Origin: Atherix ibis
Lineage: Eukaryota > Arthropoda > Insecta > Diptera > Athericidae
DNA length: 64,000 bases
NCBI GenBank assembly: GCA_958298945.1
Contig: OY282605.1
Coordinates: 110,542,267 to 110,606,266 of the forward strand
Direction of reading: 5' to 3'
Positions 37,549 to 50,490 of the stretch are shown one piece after another. Position numbers and translations under genes: made by a program. Numbering within the stretch: the stretch's first letter is position 1; every line of letters begins with the position of its first letter. The notes under the pieces were generated by a model that had not been told where the DNA came from, made no database searches, and saw only the letters and a list, made by a program, of their open reading frames with translations.

Positions 37549-39159
37549 AACTTCTGACTTTAACACTTCGACTTTAGCCTGAATTGTGTTTTTTTCTTCT
37601 TTTTCTTTTACTCTTTTTGTGTGCCAAATTGAAATGCTAACACAACATTTAACGTCGATTTTGTATGCTGTTCTCTGTCATCTTGCCTTCGTGTTCTCTT
37701 CTCCTTTTTGTCTCTCCTTAGTTTTTCCATAATCTGTCCTTCGAAGCCCTCTTCCCGACCAAGAGAAAACGATTCGAGGAATATTGAAGGATATTTTCCG
37801 AAGTACGAGTGCAGATGTACACTCGAGGATGCTCTAAGAATGGAGAGATCCATTCAAGGAACTTTTTAAGGGTTGAAACGTATTAAAGCAACCTTTCATG
37901 GGTTGAGATATATACATTGAAACAAGTTGTAAGGATTTCGGGATGCATTGATAGAAATTTTCACCATTTCAAGATACACTTAGTAAAGGGAAGAAGAGAA
38001 CTAAGAAAGGAAGGATTCCGTTTTGCTTTATTTGCTGAACAAGATATCCAAGTTCAAAATGTATCCAAATTTAGAGTTGTTTTTTTTTTCTTTTTGTAGA
38101 ATCTATAGGCTCCCAACTAAAATAAGGGAAAAAAGAAAAGTCGACACACTATCAAGGAATATGTCTGAATCACTATTGAGAGTGTGACCTTTTTGGATTT
38201 GTTCAATTTTCTATAATTATCCTTTCCAGTCGACTATTGTACAATACGGATAATCGGTGAATCGGTGAGTTGATGGAAATAAAGGGGCGGGGTGGGGGGT
38301 GGTATTTGATTAAGGGATAGAAATTTGTATGCATAGTTCCGAATTGTTGTGATGATGACGATTTTGATTTTTATGAGCTCTCGTCGACAATCACAGTTGA
38401 AAAGAAAAATGTTTTCCCATAAAACAGAAACAAAAATAAACGAAGGAAAAAAATAAGAATTCAAATTGAAATTATTTTAAGAAAAGGATTAACTCTTCTA
38501 ATTGGCTAAGTTGAAGTTCTTTTTAAGAGAAATTTTTGCTAGAGCGGCTGGAAATGGTGGATATTTTAGAAATTGTGCTAAAAAAATGTCGTTTTTTTGG
38601 TCTTTTTAAAGAAATTCCTTTTTTTTTAATGCTGTCATCAGATTATTATGTTTTTTTTTATTTTCTTTACTTTTCAACCATATTCGTATCCTTATGCACA
38701 CACACTCACAATAACCCCATCCATCGCTACTTTACCCCTCATTTACCACATGTTTATTTAAATTATTTAATTTTCTTGAAAAAAAAACAAGAAATTGGAA
38801 ATAATTCCCTTTTCTTGACATCTGCAGAATTATATAAAATAGTGATCATAAGGAAAATATGTCCTTGTTTATGTTTTATCGAAATGGAAGAGATTAAATT
38901 ATTTGCATAGATTTCGGTTCAGAAAACGCCAATTATAAGTGTGCCGTTGGTCATATGTCACCAAGCTACGCACACATTCTAAATGATATACCCGCAAATA
39001 TTATTTAAGGAAAAAATTTGTACCGCCACGAATTATGGCAATACTTATTTAGTTTTTGAACCTCTTTGCGCCTTCCCCTAAAAATACATTTCAGTCAAAT
39101 AAAGAAATTACGAAAATGTTGGGAAAAAGGAACTGTTCCAAATATGGAACAAAAAATTA

Positions 39160-40530
39160 CAGAAAAGGAAAAATCCTGAATACATGGCAGTAACAAATAA
39201 AAAATCTTAAAAAAATTTTTGAAATGAATTTTGTTAACGTGGCACTTTTTCTAAAAATAAAGAAAGAAAAAAAACAGTATACGAAATGCAAAAATAAAAT
39301 AGAAGAAAAAAAACTATTAAAAAAAGAAATAAGAAAAATGAAAGAATAAAAACATCGACAAAGAAAAATCGTTGAAAAAAGCAAGTAAATATATCAAAAA
39401 TGAAAAAAAACACCTTTTATTAAAGAAAAAAATTGGAATACAAAAAACATCGAAAAAAGGAAGAAAAAAACATCGAAAAAATAAAAACAGCTTAAGAAAC
39501 AAAACACAAAAAAGAGTAAAAACTACTAAAATTTTAAAAAAAATTGACAGTTCGAGAAAGCGAAAATGTACAAAAGACTTTGAAAAAGGATAAACGACGA
39601 GAAAACATCGTAAAAAAGAAAAAAAATGCGCAGAAATAGGAAAGAAACATCGAAAACCGAAAAAACATTGAAAAAGGAAAAAAACTGTAAAAATGGGGAA
39701 AAAATAGAAAAATAACAAAAAATCAATAACAAAAACATCGCAAAGCAAAAACCTTTGACAAAAATATTGAAAATAGCAAGAAAATATATCAAAAATGGAA
39801 CTAGCACCGAAAAAAAGACAATAAAAAAGATAGGAAAGACAATAACACATCAACACGAGGAAAAAGGACGAGAAAGTCAGGGGAAAAGAACTACGGCAAT
39901 TAAAAAAATTGACAGTTCGGTAAAAAGCAAAAAGTGTACAAAGATCTTTGGAAAAAAATAAGCAAAGAAGAATCATCGTAAAAAAGGAAAAACACGCGTA
40001 GAAATTAGAAAAAAACATCGAAAAAGAAAAAAAACCATTAAAAAGTTGGAAAAAATAGAAAAATAACAAGAAACGAGTAAGAACATCGCAAAGCCGAGGA
40101 AACATCGAAAGGACAAAAACCTTTGAGAAAACGTTAAAAAAAGCAATAAAAATATCAACAAAAAAACAGCTTTATATTTTTTAAAAATTGGAGTACAAAA
40201 AACATCGAAAAAAGGAAGAAAAATAAAAACTATCGAAAATGAGAAAAAAACAATAAAAATGATAGGAAAGACAATAACACATCAACACGAAGAAAAAGGA
40301 CCAAAAAGCAGTTCGAAAAAAACAATAATGTACAAAAAACTTTGGAAAAGGAGAAACGAAGAAGAAACATCGCAAAAAAGGAAAAAACGCGCAGAAATGA
40401 AAAAAAAAACATCGAAAATCGAAAAAGGAAACCCATTAAAAAGAGGAAAAAAATAAGAAAAAACTAGTAAGAACATCGCAAAGCCAAAAAACATCGAAAA
40501 TAAAATAGAAAAGCGAAAAAATCTTTTTAG
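39160..40530. repeat. A-rich ACATCGAAAA array with roughly 0.4-kb higher-order repeats
   Basis: The AAAACATCGAAAA motif recurs throughout. Longer blocks also recur. ACATCGTAAAAAAG(G)AAAAA with CGCGTAGAAAT/GCGCAGAAAT follows at about 39605, 39975 and 40373. AGGAAAGACAATAACACATC lies at 39832 and 40264 (offset 432). TACAAAAAACATCGAAAAAA lies at about 39437 and 40193. At least three diverged units are present. Because T-rich complements lack stop codons in some frames, the minus strand contains a 262-codon Phe-rich open frame (39317-40105) that is almost certainly not a gene. Confidence 0.85.
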
Positions 40531-40539
40531 CTCAAAAGT

Positions 40540-43500
40540 TTGTGGTCCTAAATTACCCTACCTCCTCCTATTCCCTATCGGCTTATGCCCTCCCAAATTT
40601 ATTCTGAGCTTTCAACACAAAGAAGCAACGTCAACTTTCTCGCCTCCATCTCCACTCAGAAATCTTTGTTATTCTCATCAGTTTATGTTCTCGTCCTTTT
40701 GCCATCTTCAGTCATTGTTGTTTGGCTGATGGTTGGTGGGGTTTTTGTTTTTGTCATTCTACGATATCTCCTTGGTCTCCACTTCCATATTCAATATCAT
40801 CCCGACGATAGAAGATTTTCCTACAAAAACAAGAATCCTCTTCAATCGAGCTGAAATTTTAGTGCTTTCACTCTGAGGAGTAACGTTCGTATCGTATTAG
40901 AACATCCAAAAATAGCGAAGACTAAACAAAAACCAAAACCATGCCATCCCACGCCCAACCATACCGGCTTGCAACCAACCAACGATACGTGCTGTACTAG
41001 TTTTGAGCTTGTTCTGTGCCGAACGGAGCAAAATGGCGAAACAAGCGGAAACGAGCTCGTGTGGAAAAGTTATCGTTTTTCGGTTTTGTCTTTTCTCCTT
41101 TCTGCGTATTTTTATCGAAGGAAAAGTGATAAGAAAGGCTTCTCTAAAATGAAAGGGGAGCGGGCAAGAGAAATAAGGCGATCAAAATTTGGATCAATTT
41201 TCACCGAAATCCACCCACTTTCCGGCTGATGTATTCTCCGCCACCGCGCTCGGTTTTTACTCTCTTCGAACAAACTTGAACACAACAAAATATCACACAT
41301 CCTCTTCAGACATTCGTCCTTTTCTTCTTGCCATCGTTTTTAGTGTATTTTTTACAATCAGTTCTTTTTCTTTCATTAGTTTTTGTCTTCTTCCCATTCA
41401 CACTTGATGTTCGCACAACTTTGTTAGGGAGAAAAGGAGAGAACGAGTCTTTTCCGTCGGATTTTCGTGCAGAAGTTTTTATTTTGCTTCAGTTTTTTTC
41501 GCATTCGGTTCTGGCAGCAAAAAGCAAAATCCTAACCGAACCTAAACGCTCTTCGACTTAAACGTACTCAATAGGATACCTTGAACGTCACCGAACGATG
41601 CTCCCTACACGAAGTGGGTCCATTTATTACAGAATATGGGCGGGAGGAGAAAGACTGGAGGTCGTAACTTTATTCAGATTGATTCACCCTCATTCTCTGT
41701 TTCGATGCAGTATCGGTTTTCTGCTTTCCTTTCCTTTCCTTTCTTTCGCTTCACGTGTTTTTTTTTACCTCGAATGATTTTCCGGTGGCGTTTTTTTCCA
41801 ATTTTTCCTGTCAATAGTCATTCTGACCATAGCTCGTTTTCATCCCCTTTCGCCCACCCTGTATTTTTGTGTGTGTTCCAACTTCATTTTCATTACAATA
41901 GCTTCGGTACAGATCGATTCGATTGTTTTGAGCTTTAGAAGCAGTTTCTGGGTTTTTCTCCATTTTCTGCCTTTCAGGCTCTTTGTTCAATGTGAATAAC
42001 TTTCTCGTTGGCAAGTGATCCTCTCTAGTGTCCTGCAGATTCCATTAGTTGCAGTGTGTATTTTCACCCTGCTCATCTTCAACCGTCCCTGTCCTTCCGG
42101 TTTGTCTTAGTTTTTTTTCCTGGCATTCGTTGGATAGTAATTCTAGGTTAGATTTTGTTCGTCGCTATCTTCTGGGTCGCCAGCTTCATTTTCTGCTTCT
42201 ATTGCTAATCCCAGTTCTTCATCTTCATTTGCTTCGCATTCTTCCTGCATCCTTGCCTCCAGTTCTTCTATAAATTTTTCGCTTTACTTGCCAACGAACA
42301 CGGCCATGTCCGGTCACATAAAGAACTCGTCTTCCACATTGAGTGCACATCTTCTACCTGAGGCTATGCTATACGTCGTAGATTTTTCGTTATTTGATTA
42401 CACATAGACCGTTCGTAGTTTTAGAAATTCGAACGGAAGAACGTACTTCGTTCAGTGTGCTTGGTTGAGATTGCAGAGAATCCTATCGTGGGCCCTAGTG
42501 TTCAATGAAATGCAGAAAAAATTTGTGGAGCTTCCTCAGGTACATGGGATAATAGAATTGGTCGATGAGACACTCGTTCGGCTCAGTAACATGATACGTA
42601 CATGGAGCAGTGGAGCACTGAATTGAATCGTTTACGGTTGTGGAATTTGCTTGAAAAACTAGTGGCAACGGAAATGTTTCGAAAAAGCAAGCAAATTTGA
42701 GCAAATATGTCAAGAGCGATTGTGGAAACCAGGAGGCACTGAACAGAAGAGTGAAGAGGTCTGAATTTAATCCACATTTGTCTTGGAGTTATTTTTTGAG
42801 GTTACACCGGCTAGAGTCGCATCGAAATCTTAAGCAATCCGACCCCATCCCTGCCCCGCAACATTGTCGATTTCTGTCCAGTCCAATTCACTCCAGTTGA
42901 ATCCAATCCAATCGCATCCAATTTAGCCGAATTGATGTAAATGAATCTGGACCAGCCGTTATCACTGCTTCCCTTTTTTACACTCCATTTCTAGTTTACT
43001 CTTAGTTTAAGGAAAATTCTATCGAAGCAGGGAAAATAAGATTTATTTTTGTAAGTGGTGCGGGGAGGGGGGGGGGTTGTTGTCTAGAAACCAAAGGTGG
43101 TGCACTTGTGGTTAATGTCACTTCCATCGGAGTTGGATCTTTACAAATCTTATCCTTGCTGAACTCGAAAAGAAGATAGGAAGGAGAGGGAGGGGGCGTT
43201 GGCTCACAATAATACCCATCGGCAAAAGTGTAGACTAAATTCAAGAAATAGTTTTTTGTTGTTTTGACACGAACCAATTCAAACGTCAATCAATCTGTTC
43301 GGATGAGGTTACACGACTGATTGCCGATGTTCAAATAAGATTTGCTCAACCAAGATTCGGATTTGTTCGCCTTTTGAAAGGATTCTCAATAATTCACCCT
43401 TTGACCAGCTTTCCCTTTCTCCATCCATTTTACTTGTCCTTTGGTCTTTCCTTGAACTTTGTTAAGCATTGTATAAATAGTTTTGCTCGTTTTTGTAATC

Positions 43501-46500
43501 GAAAATTTATACAGATTTCTGTACATTATTGTGTGTGTCCTTAAAAAGTTATTCTCTTTCTCTTATTATTCTTATCGGAAATATTTCATCCAAAAAAATA
43601 GATCTCAATTAATATTGTTTTAGATTCGTTCAAATCCGGCTTTTTTTATTTTTAAGTTAAGGAATTGGTTTTTTTTACTGAATTTTGTGTGTTGTGGATT
43701 AGAAATTTAGAATACGCAAAGATCCTTTTAAACTTTTCTGACCTTTCAAAGGCTCCGTACTATATTTTCAAGAAAAAAATTCACACAATTTTGCTAATTG
43801 CAAAAATTAAGTCTTATTTTTAAAACATTTTCGTTCCTCCTATTTTTTCCCCATCCAGCCTCCTTTTTATTTCGAATAATTTACAAAAGTGGAGGTGTTT
43901 TTTTTTTGTAAAATTGACAAGAATCTCCTCCAAAAGATTTATTAATTATTAGCGAAAACTTGTTATTCTTTAAAGAAAAGAGGAAGAAAAAATTTTAAAA
44001 CTTCAAAAAGTTTTTTTTTTGGAGTTCTTTTCAAAAAATGTATTTTTTTTTATATTAAAATCTTAAAAAAAAAATATTTGTTAAAAAACTGACAATAAAT
44101 TATCAAGAAAAATCTACAAAAAAAAATATTTTGTCATTTAATGGAAAAAAGAAATTATTTATTAGGTAAAAAATTATTAAATACAAAACAATAAAATAAA
44201 TAATAATTCTGCCATTTCTAACATCGCCCACCCCCACCCCTCCCCCTAACTATCCTATTTTAAACCCTGATGATTGGTGGAAAGCTTAAAAACAAATAAC
44301 GAACGAGCGTGTCGGTAGAATAAGCATTAAACGAAAGAGAGAAAGTGACAAAACACAAACAGTAATAGTTGAAGAAATTGTCATAAGTTTCATTGTTATC
44401 TGCAAACGGCTTGTCAAATTAATTCGGAAAAATATTAAGTGAAAAAAAAAGTCAGAGTAAAAAAGTGTCCCTAATGATCGGCAGCATGTATTTCTGTACT
44501 ATTCGCACGCCCATAATTCCACTTATCCAAAACGTGAGCCTTACTCTACTTTTCTCTTCCATTTACGCTGAACTTTTTCTCGAGAGTCGTCTCTATAGAA
44601 AAAAAAGAGGCAAAGAAAAAGCTGACAAGTCAAAATTACAGAGAATAAAAAAAAGAGAGAAACAAAGAAGGAAATAACCAATGCTAAGAGAGGAGGAGAG
44701 GAAAATATAGAAAAATCAACAAAAACAGGCGGGAAAGAAATGCAATAAGCAAAATGCGGAAAATTGACGGAAAATGAGAAAATTCTGTTCGTTGTCAAAT
44801 GTTATGTGCTCTTAAGAAAAAGATAAAAACAAAAAATGTGCACGCGATAGTGGGTTGGGTTTCAGTGATGAATGATGATGATGGGGTGGTGCCGGTGTTT
44901 TTCTATGGTAGGTAATACCGGCGCCAATGTTGTTTTGCTTAGTTTTCGTTTAATTTTAATTTTTCTTTTCTTTTCTTTTTGTGCTGAAAATGGTGATAAT
45001 GATGAGTTATCGATAAAACGAAAGGTAATGTGAATTTTTCAAAAGGGTGGCTTTTTCGAAGGTGAATTTAAGAAAATAAGCACAAATAAACAAAAATTGC
45101 ACATTAAAAACTAAAAGTAAAAAAAAAGAAAAATAATATTTTTAATTAAATAAAAAGTAGACGTTAATAACCATATTTGCTAGAATGTAAGGTAGAGGGG
45201 GAAGGGGTGTGCAGATTAACAACACTGTGGATAGTGGTAATAGTGTAATCCTCTTAAGATAATAAGATCTAATTAAAAAAAAAGCTTAAAAACCCGTGAC
45301 TGACTACTCGTATATTTTAAACGAGGAATCTAAATTTAAATACTGGATTTTTTGGGGACTTTGTTTTTATCTTAAAAGCACATACACATATTCTTCTCCC
45401 TTCTCGCACGCATTCCATTTTATTTTGTAAATTTACATGACGTTTACTTACAATAAACAATTTCATTTCAACAAAATAACTTCAAATTTAGGCTAAAAAT
45501 TAAATCGTTTTATTACTTAAGAAGAAAAATAAGAAAAATGAACTGTTTTCTTCTCTTTGCGTTTCCGTTTATCGCCGGTTTATCTTCGCAAAATAATTCC
45601 ACTCACGCAAAACACGATTGGGGACGGTGGCCGTTGCCATGTTTCCCTTTAGCAATTGGGCCGGAGTTTGAGTCAGAATTCGTAACAAATGCATACTCGT
45701 AGGTGCAGATTATGAATAGAACAGTTTAGTCGTATCCACAGAAAGTGAATGGGGAATTATTTTAATCTAACAACATTTGTGATATCTTCTCGTCGTCCTT
45801 GCCAAGCAGCACACCATTCGATCCATTTTGTTGCTTGTTCATGACCGACCGCCCAACTAAATTCACCCCATCGCAGTATCGCAGCCGCCACAAACACACA
45901 TGCACGAACTACAACCACTGCTCACGTGTTTCCCTTTAAGCTGGTTGCCATTAAACACAATCAACTGAACACATTTTCCAAACGTACTAACGGCCATACA
46001 CACTACAGCCCCCGAAGCAACGCTGACGTATCCAAGAATAAACAGAATCGATAGATACCGGCAGCATCATTTATGCATTCATTCACCCCGAAGGACGAAG
46101 ATGAGGGAGACTTTGTGAAGTTTTCGTACGTGGCAAAATCGTATTGCCCCCGACCCAACAACCAACCGCCCAGACCCACACTCTCAGAAACTGTTTTTTT
46201 CCTTCTTCTTTTCATGTTGGGCTTTTCCGTCCTTTTCTTGTTTGCTCCAAAAACTCCATTACGAGTGAAGTAGGCGCTCTGCTCTTGGTTGATCTGATCG
46301 CCTGCTTCTTGTCCGTTCCGAACGGAAGACTTTTCCCTTACCTCTGTTTTCCACCAATTTGCCATTTTCGTCCTTTCAAGGGCCTCTCCAACGTTACGGA
46401 AATATATCTTCTTACATATACACACACACACACACACACATTTGAACGTTTACCGCATTTTACTCAGAGTGGGCTGAACTGAACTGAGATCTGATAGCGT

Positions 46501-48435
46501 ACAACGAATACATTTCCAAGAACTCGAAGAGCTTCGGAATAGCAGCAGAGCATAGTTTTGTGTTGTGGGTGTTTGGTGGGAGTTGTTATCAGAAAGGGGG
46601 ATGCGGTTCTAGAGGTTCTTCGAGCAGTTGAAGACGAGAGCACCCCACCTCCCACCGTAACGAAGATATTGGATTCTGCTTCAAAGCCGAAGAACAAGAA
46701 ATATAATTCCGACATTGAGTCCTCTGCGCCCCATCCACCCGCGCTCACTCCTTTGCGTTCCTGTTGTTCTTGTTGTTGTCGATATTTTCTTAAACGCAAC
46801 CATCCTCTTAGACGTTGGTTTTTTCTGAAGTTTTTTTCTGCATTCATGATATCGTCCTTGCTGCCAGGATCGCCTGCTGTTTATTATTGAATTTTTTTCT
46901 CTTCGTTCGTTCGTTTGGCAAACATTTTTTCTTTCTTTACTTTCGTTTTTATCTTCATCTGCGCTCGGTTGGATGGAAAAGTTTTGCCGTTTCTTCCTTC
47001 GAATTTTTTTTTTTTTTTTGGTTTGTTTTTGCTCTTCCATAAAAGTCAATTTAAGATTAATTTACTTCCATTGAGACCTAAGTCTATCGGATCCTATTTT
47101 TCTCTTTCTCTGAAGCAGAAGGGAAAAGCCGAAAAAAAATTGCCATTTTTCCTTTGGATTTTTCTTGTTATTTGGTTCAGTTTTCACAGAGAATCGTTAG
47201 TCGTCCTTTTTGATTTGTTTTTAGTGAAAGTATTTTTTGTATGGAGTCGGATTCTCATTTTCGATCCAATAACCTTAAAAAATTTCGATCTAAAATCGGT
47301 TTTTTTTTGCTTTTTTGTCCATCAAATTCCCTCGACTTGATGGGATCGTGATCGGACAGAAAGGAATAAAAAGGAGTCTTTGGTGCAGTCCTTTTCAAAT
47401 TCTGCTCTGTTTTCGATTATATTTTCTGTTTCGATGTTGGGAATTTTCAGTATTCAACCAGGATTTGAGTGGGCGAAGATGGAGGGCGTGAATTTTGGGG
47501 GGTATTGGTTTTTGCCTTTTTTTGTTGTAAGTTTTATTTTGCTCGCTGTAGACTGAAGGATACTATCCAGTTAGTATAAGCAGATAGCTTGTATAACTGT
47601 CATTTTCCGTTATCAATTAACTGAGAAGGGGTTAGGAAGTGAAGCGATGGGCGGGGGAATTTGGCGATTGTAAGCTGACTGGGTTTTTTTTTCTAATGCT
47701 TTTCATTATTCTCACTCTCACGTCCTTGTTACCTTCATCATCATCAGTCAGGTACGAATAGGGGTATTTTTTTTTCTCTAAGAAACCAAAAACTGACAAC
47801 GTAACGTTGTCCCCTCAGCATAACTAATATCAATGGACCCACAGAAAGGACACTTTCCAAAGTCTGTCCGAATTTTAGTTAACATTCATCAAAATTCGGA
47901 TGGAAAAAGGATAAAAGAAGCAAAAAACCAGATCTATTATCTAAAATTGAATTACGTTGAAAAGAATTCGACTTGAATTGGGAAAAAATGGGAAATTCTA
48001 AGAACAGAAACTTTCGTATTTGGGACACTGTTTTTTTTTTTGTTTTTTTTTTAATCCTTTTTTTCAGCGTTGCATTCAGCTACTCTGTCCACCGTCTTTG
48101 TCATTACCTTCGACGATATCTCCTAATTTAATTTGGCTTTTTTTTAAGAGATGGAGTTTATCATGCCTCATTATTAATCTATGAAAATCCCACCCTCTAA
48201 GAAAAAATACCGCCCTTGTCGGATTTGATTTCATGTTTTATGTTGTCTTTTTGGCTATCGTCTTTATTTTTCTGAATTTCGTTTCTGTTTTCTTCAAGTT
48301 TTTAGTGATTTTTTCTACTATAAACTGCCATTCTGCCTGTAATTATGCCATAGATTTTTTTTGTTTGTAAATTTTTTCAAAATATTTTTCATCTTATTTA
48401 TTTGAATTTTTTTCTTTTATTTGAACTAATTACAG
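40540..48435. other. probable osa intron or upstream DNA, no recognised exon
   Basis: This lies directly upstream of the first osa exon found. The blocks at 40540-43320 and 45550-47400 are less A+T-extreme; 43500-45500 is mostly A/T with G-rich islands, including a G10 run at 43067-43076. The sequence from 48000 to 48435 is T-rich and ends in a good acceptor (TTTTTTTCTTTTATTTGAAC, then TAATTACAG). Open frames up to 144 codons (46003-46437 minus) have no domain I recognise. The preceding osa coding exon was not found. Confidence 0.5.
46420..46440. repeat. (AC)10 microsatellite
   Basis: An uninterrupted AC run of about 21 bases, preceded by ATAT. Confidence 0.95.
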
Positions 48436-48645
48436 GCTAGCACATCGCGTGGCCAGTCACCGTATCCACCACCTGGACAGAGTCCTGGCACGTATCCACC
48501 ATCGCCACAGCAGAGCGGTCCGCCACCACCGCCAACGCAAGGACCACCTGTTTCGTCACAATATTCGCCATATCCTCAACGATATCCGACTCCTCCGGGC
48601 CCAGCGGGCGGACCAAATCATCGATCGCCGTATCCTCCGCATCAG
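48436..48645 (+). CDS. osa: osa (BAP250/ARID1-type) internal coding exon, N-terminal region
   Basis: This exon encodes 70 residues in one open frame. It is bounded by a polypyrimidine/AG acceptor (TAATTACAG, ending at 48435) and a CAG|GTGAGG donor at 48645/48646, in phase 0 at both ends. The peptide begins ASTSRGQSPYPPPGQSPGTY and contains SSQYSPYPQRYPTPPGPAGG and NHRSPYPPHQ. In Drosophila Osa, TSRGQSPYPP, TSQYSPYPQRYPTPPG and SNHR occur in this order in the long low-complexity N-terminus, upstream of the ARID DNA-binding domain. Osa is a nuclear subunit of the BAP form of the Brahma SWI/SNF remodeller. The long Gln run of the fly protein is reduced here to PQQSG. The exon is clearly G+C-richer than its flanks. 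Its length is a multiple of three, so skipping would keep the frame. Confidence 0.93.
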
Positions 48646-48689
48646 GTGAGGCTTTAGTTTTGATTTTTTTTTACTCTACAAATTTTTAT

Positions 48690-50280
48690 TTTTAAGTTTT
48701 TCATAATTTCTCGATTCTGTCCAATTTTTTTTATTTTTTCAAATTTTTATAATAACGAATTTTTTTTCTGGATTTATTATTGTTTGTCCAAAGATTCGGT
48801 AACTTTTCAGTTTTTGTCCAAAAATTTATTTTACTTCCGAACTTTTGTCCGAATAATTTCTCCGAATTTTAAAAAGTGCTTAAATTTTTATGAATTTTTG
48901 TCCCAATTAATGTACTTTGTTTTTGCCAATATCTGAAATTTCATTGCATTATTTTCGATTTATCCGAATTTTTACCTGTTTCCGAATCGTCTTAAAATTT
49001 ACTAGTTTTTTAGTATTTCTCCTAAATTTTTGGCAGAAATTTCATTCGATTTCAACTTCTTGCTTGTCAGGACATCCCATTTTGTCCGAAAGAAAATTTT
49101 ACTTTAAATAATTCAACACAAACTGTTCTTGTCCGAATTTTTATCAATCAAACTGAAAGTAATTTGTACGAATTTTTACTATAACTTTTATCTTTTGTCC
49201 AAATTATAGGCATCTTTTTAAAATTTCCTAGTTTTTTGTCCGAAATTTTATCACATTGTGTTTACATCTGCCCGAATTGGTCAAAATTTTTATCATAATT
49301 TCTCGGTTTCGTCCTGTCCAAATTTTTATAATAACGAATTTTCCTTCGGATTATTATTGCTTGCTCGAAAATTCGTTAACTTTTCGAAAATTCGTTAACT
49401 TCTGAACTTTTGTCTGAATAATTTCTCCGAATTTTAAAAAAGTGCCTAAATTTTTATTTTTTAAGGTATTTTATTTTTGCCTAATTTTTGAAATTTCATT
49501 GCATTATTTTCGATTTATCCGAATTTTTACTAAGAACTTTTACCTGTTTCCGAATAGACTTATTATTTACAAGTTTTTTTTGTTTTTGTCCTAAATTTTC
49601 ATACAGTTTTCGTCAGAAATTTCGTTCGATTTCAACTTCTTGCTTTTCATGACATCCCATTTTATCCGAAAGAAAATTTTACTTTTAATAATTTAATACG
49701 AACTGTTCTTGTCCGAATTTTTATCAATCAAAACCGAAAGTATTTTTAACTTTTTCTACGAATTTTGACTATAATTTCTTACTTTTTTGTCCAAATTATG
49801 GCCATCTTTTTAAAATTTCCTAGTTTTTTGTCCGAAATTTTATCACATTGTGTTTACACCTATCCGAATTGGTCAAAATTTTTATCATAATTTTTATAAC
49901 ATTTATTTTTTGTTCGAATTTTTTATATAATTTCTAATTTTTTCCGAAAGTTTACAATTTCCGAAACTTTCTACCGGATATAAATTAGAATTTGGGCTTT
50001 TTTTCGCTCTTAAATTGCCAATTTGAATTCTGGGAAATTTTTTTCTCAATTATAATACAAAAATCTTCTCTTGGCTAGACTTTTATGACAAATTTTAAAA
50101 AATCTAATTTTTGTCCAAATTAACCACTAAAGAGAAGTTTTTGTCTGTCTTTTGTCCACGTTTTCTGAATTATTGAAGCTTTTTATCTTTTGTCCGAATA
50201 TCTTTCACAATTTTTACATTTATTCAAATTTTATTAATGTCCATTTATCGTTGAAAATGCTTTTAATCCGAAAAAAAATT
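48690..50280. repeat. TTTTTGTCCGAATTTTTA tract with a ~0.58-kb tandem duplication
   Basis: Variants of TTTGTCCGAATTTTTAT recur throughout the intron. In addition a long block is present twice. AATAACGAAT lies at 48751 and 49330 (offset 579), TCATTGCATT with the following ATTTTCGATTTATCCGAATT at 48941 and 49496 (offset 555), and CCGAATTGG at 49272 and 49864 (offset 592). Copy 1 spans roughly 48700-49300 and copy 2 roughly 49300-49890. The motif also continues after the SINE (50500-50700), showing that the SINE inserted into an existing tract. Confidence 0.85.
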
Positions 50281-50490
50281 GTACACAGTCGTTAGCGTAC
50301 TAGATTACTATTCAGGGGGTCGAATCCCACTGGGGCATAGTCCTACGCTAATCCCACCCCCAAATCACTTCACTTTTAATTATCATATCCCGATGTCCTT
50401 TGTCGGCAAATGGCCTTTAGTGTCGTGGCGCTTAGAATATTCATTTCAGTATTAATGTTAATTGAAAATATAACAAATAAACAAACATAT
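50281..50490 (+). mobile_element. tRNA-derived SINE, copy 2
   Basis: The head reads CAGTCGTTAGCG (D-arm-like), then an anticodon-arm-like CTAGATTACTATTCAG with weak stem pairing, then GGGTCGAATCC (50317-50327), which matches the B-box consensus at all but one position. The body from 50396 (TCCTTTGTCGG) contains GTGGCGCTTAGAATAT and CATTTCAGTATTAATGTT, and ends in an ACAAATAAACAAAC tail near 50490. It aligns over most of its length with the copy at 8880-9095. The tRNA-like part is shorter than a real tRNA and lacks a good acceptor stem, so it is not a functional tRNA gene. It lies inside the osa intron, in the sense orientation. Confidence 0.78.

Larger units (their letters stand above)
33331..39159. 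other. unassigned A+T-rich non-coding DNA
   Basis: I see no exon, RNA gene or transposon end. Small repeats inside it are listed separately. Polypyrimidine runs (34140-34260, 34380-34480, 37570-37620) and long A/T stretches (36000-36620) dominate. A CCAACT-like degenerate hexamer run lies at about 37490-37548. Confidence 0.45.

Noticed and set aside
39317..40105. 262-codon open frame on the minus strand
   Set aside because: It is Phe/Leu-rich low-complexity text produced by the complement of an A-rich repeat array; it has no domain and its internal repeats follow the DNA array. Mentioned only as a property of the array.
46003..46437. 144-codon minus-strand frame
   Set aside because: It includes the translated (AC)n microsatellite (CVCVC) and low-complexity basic runs; there is no domain.
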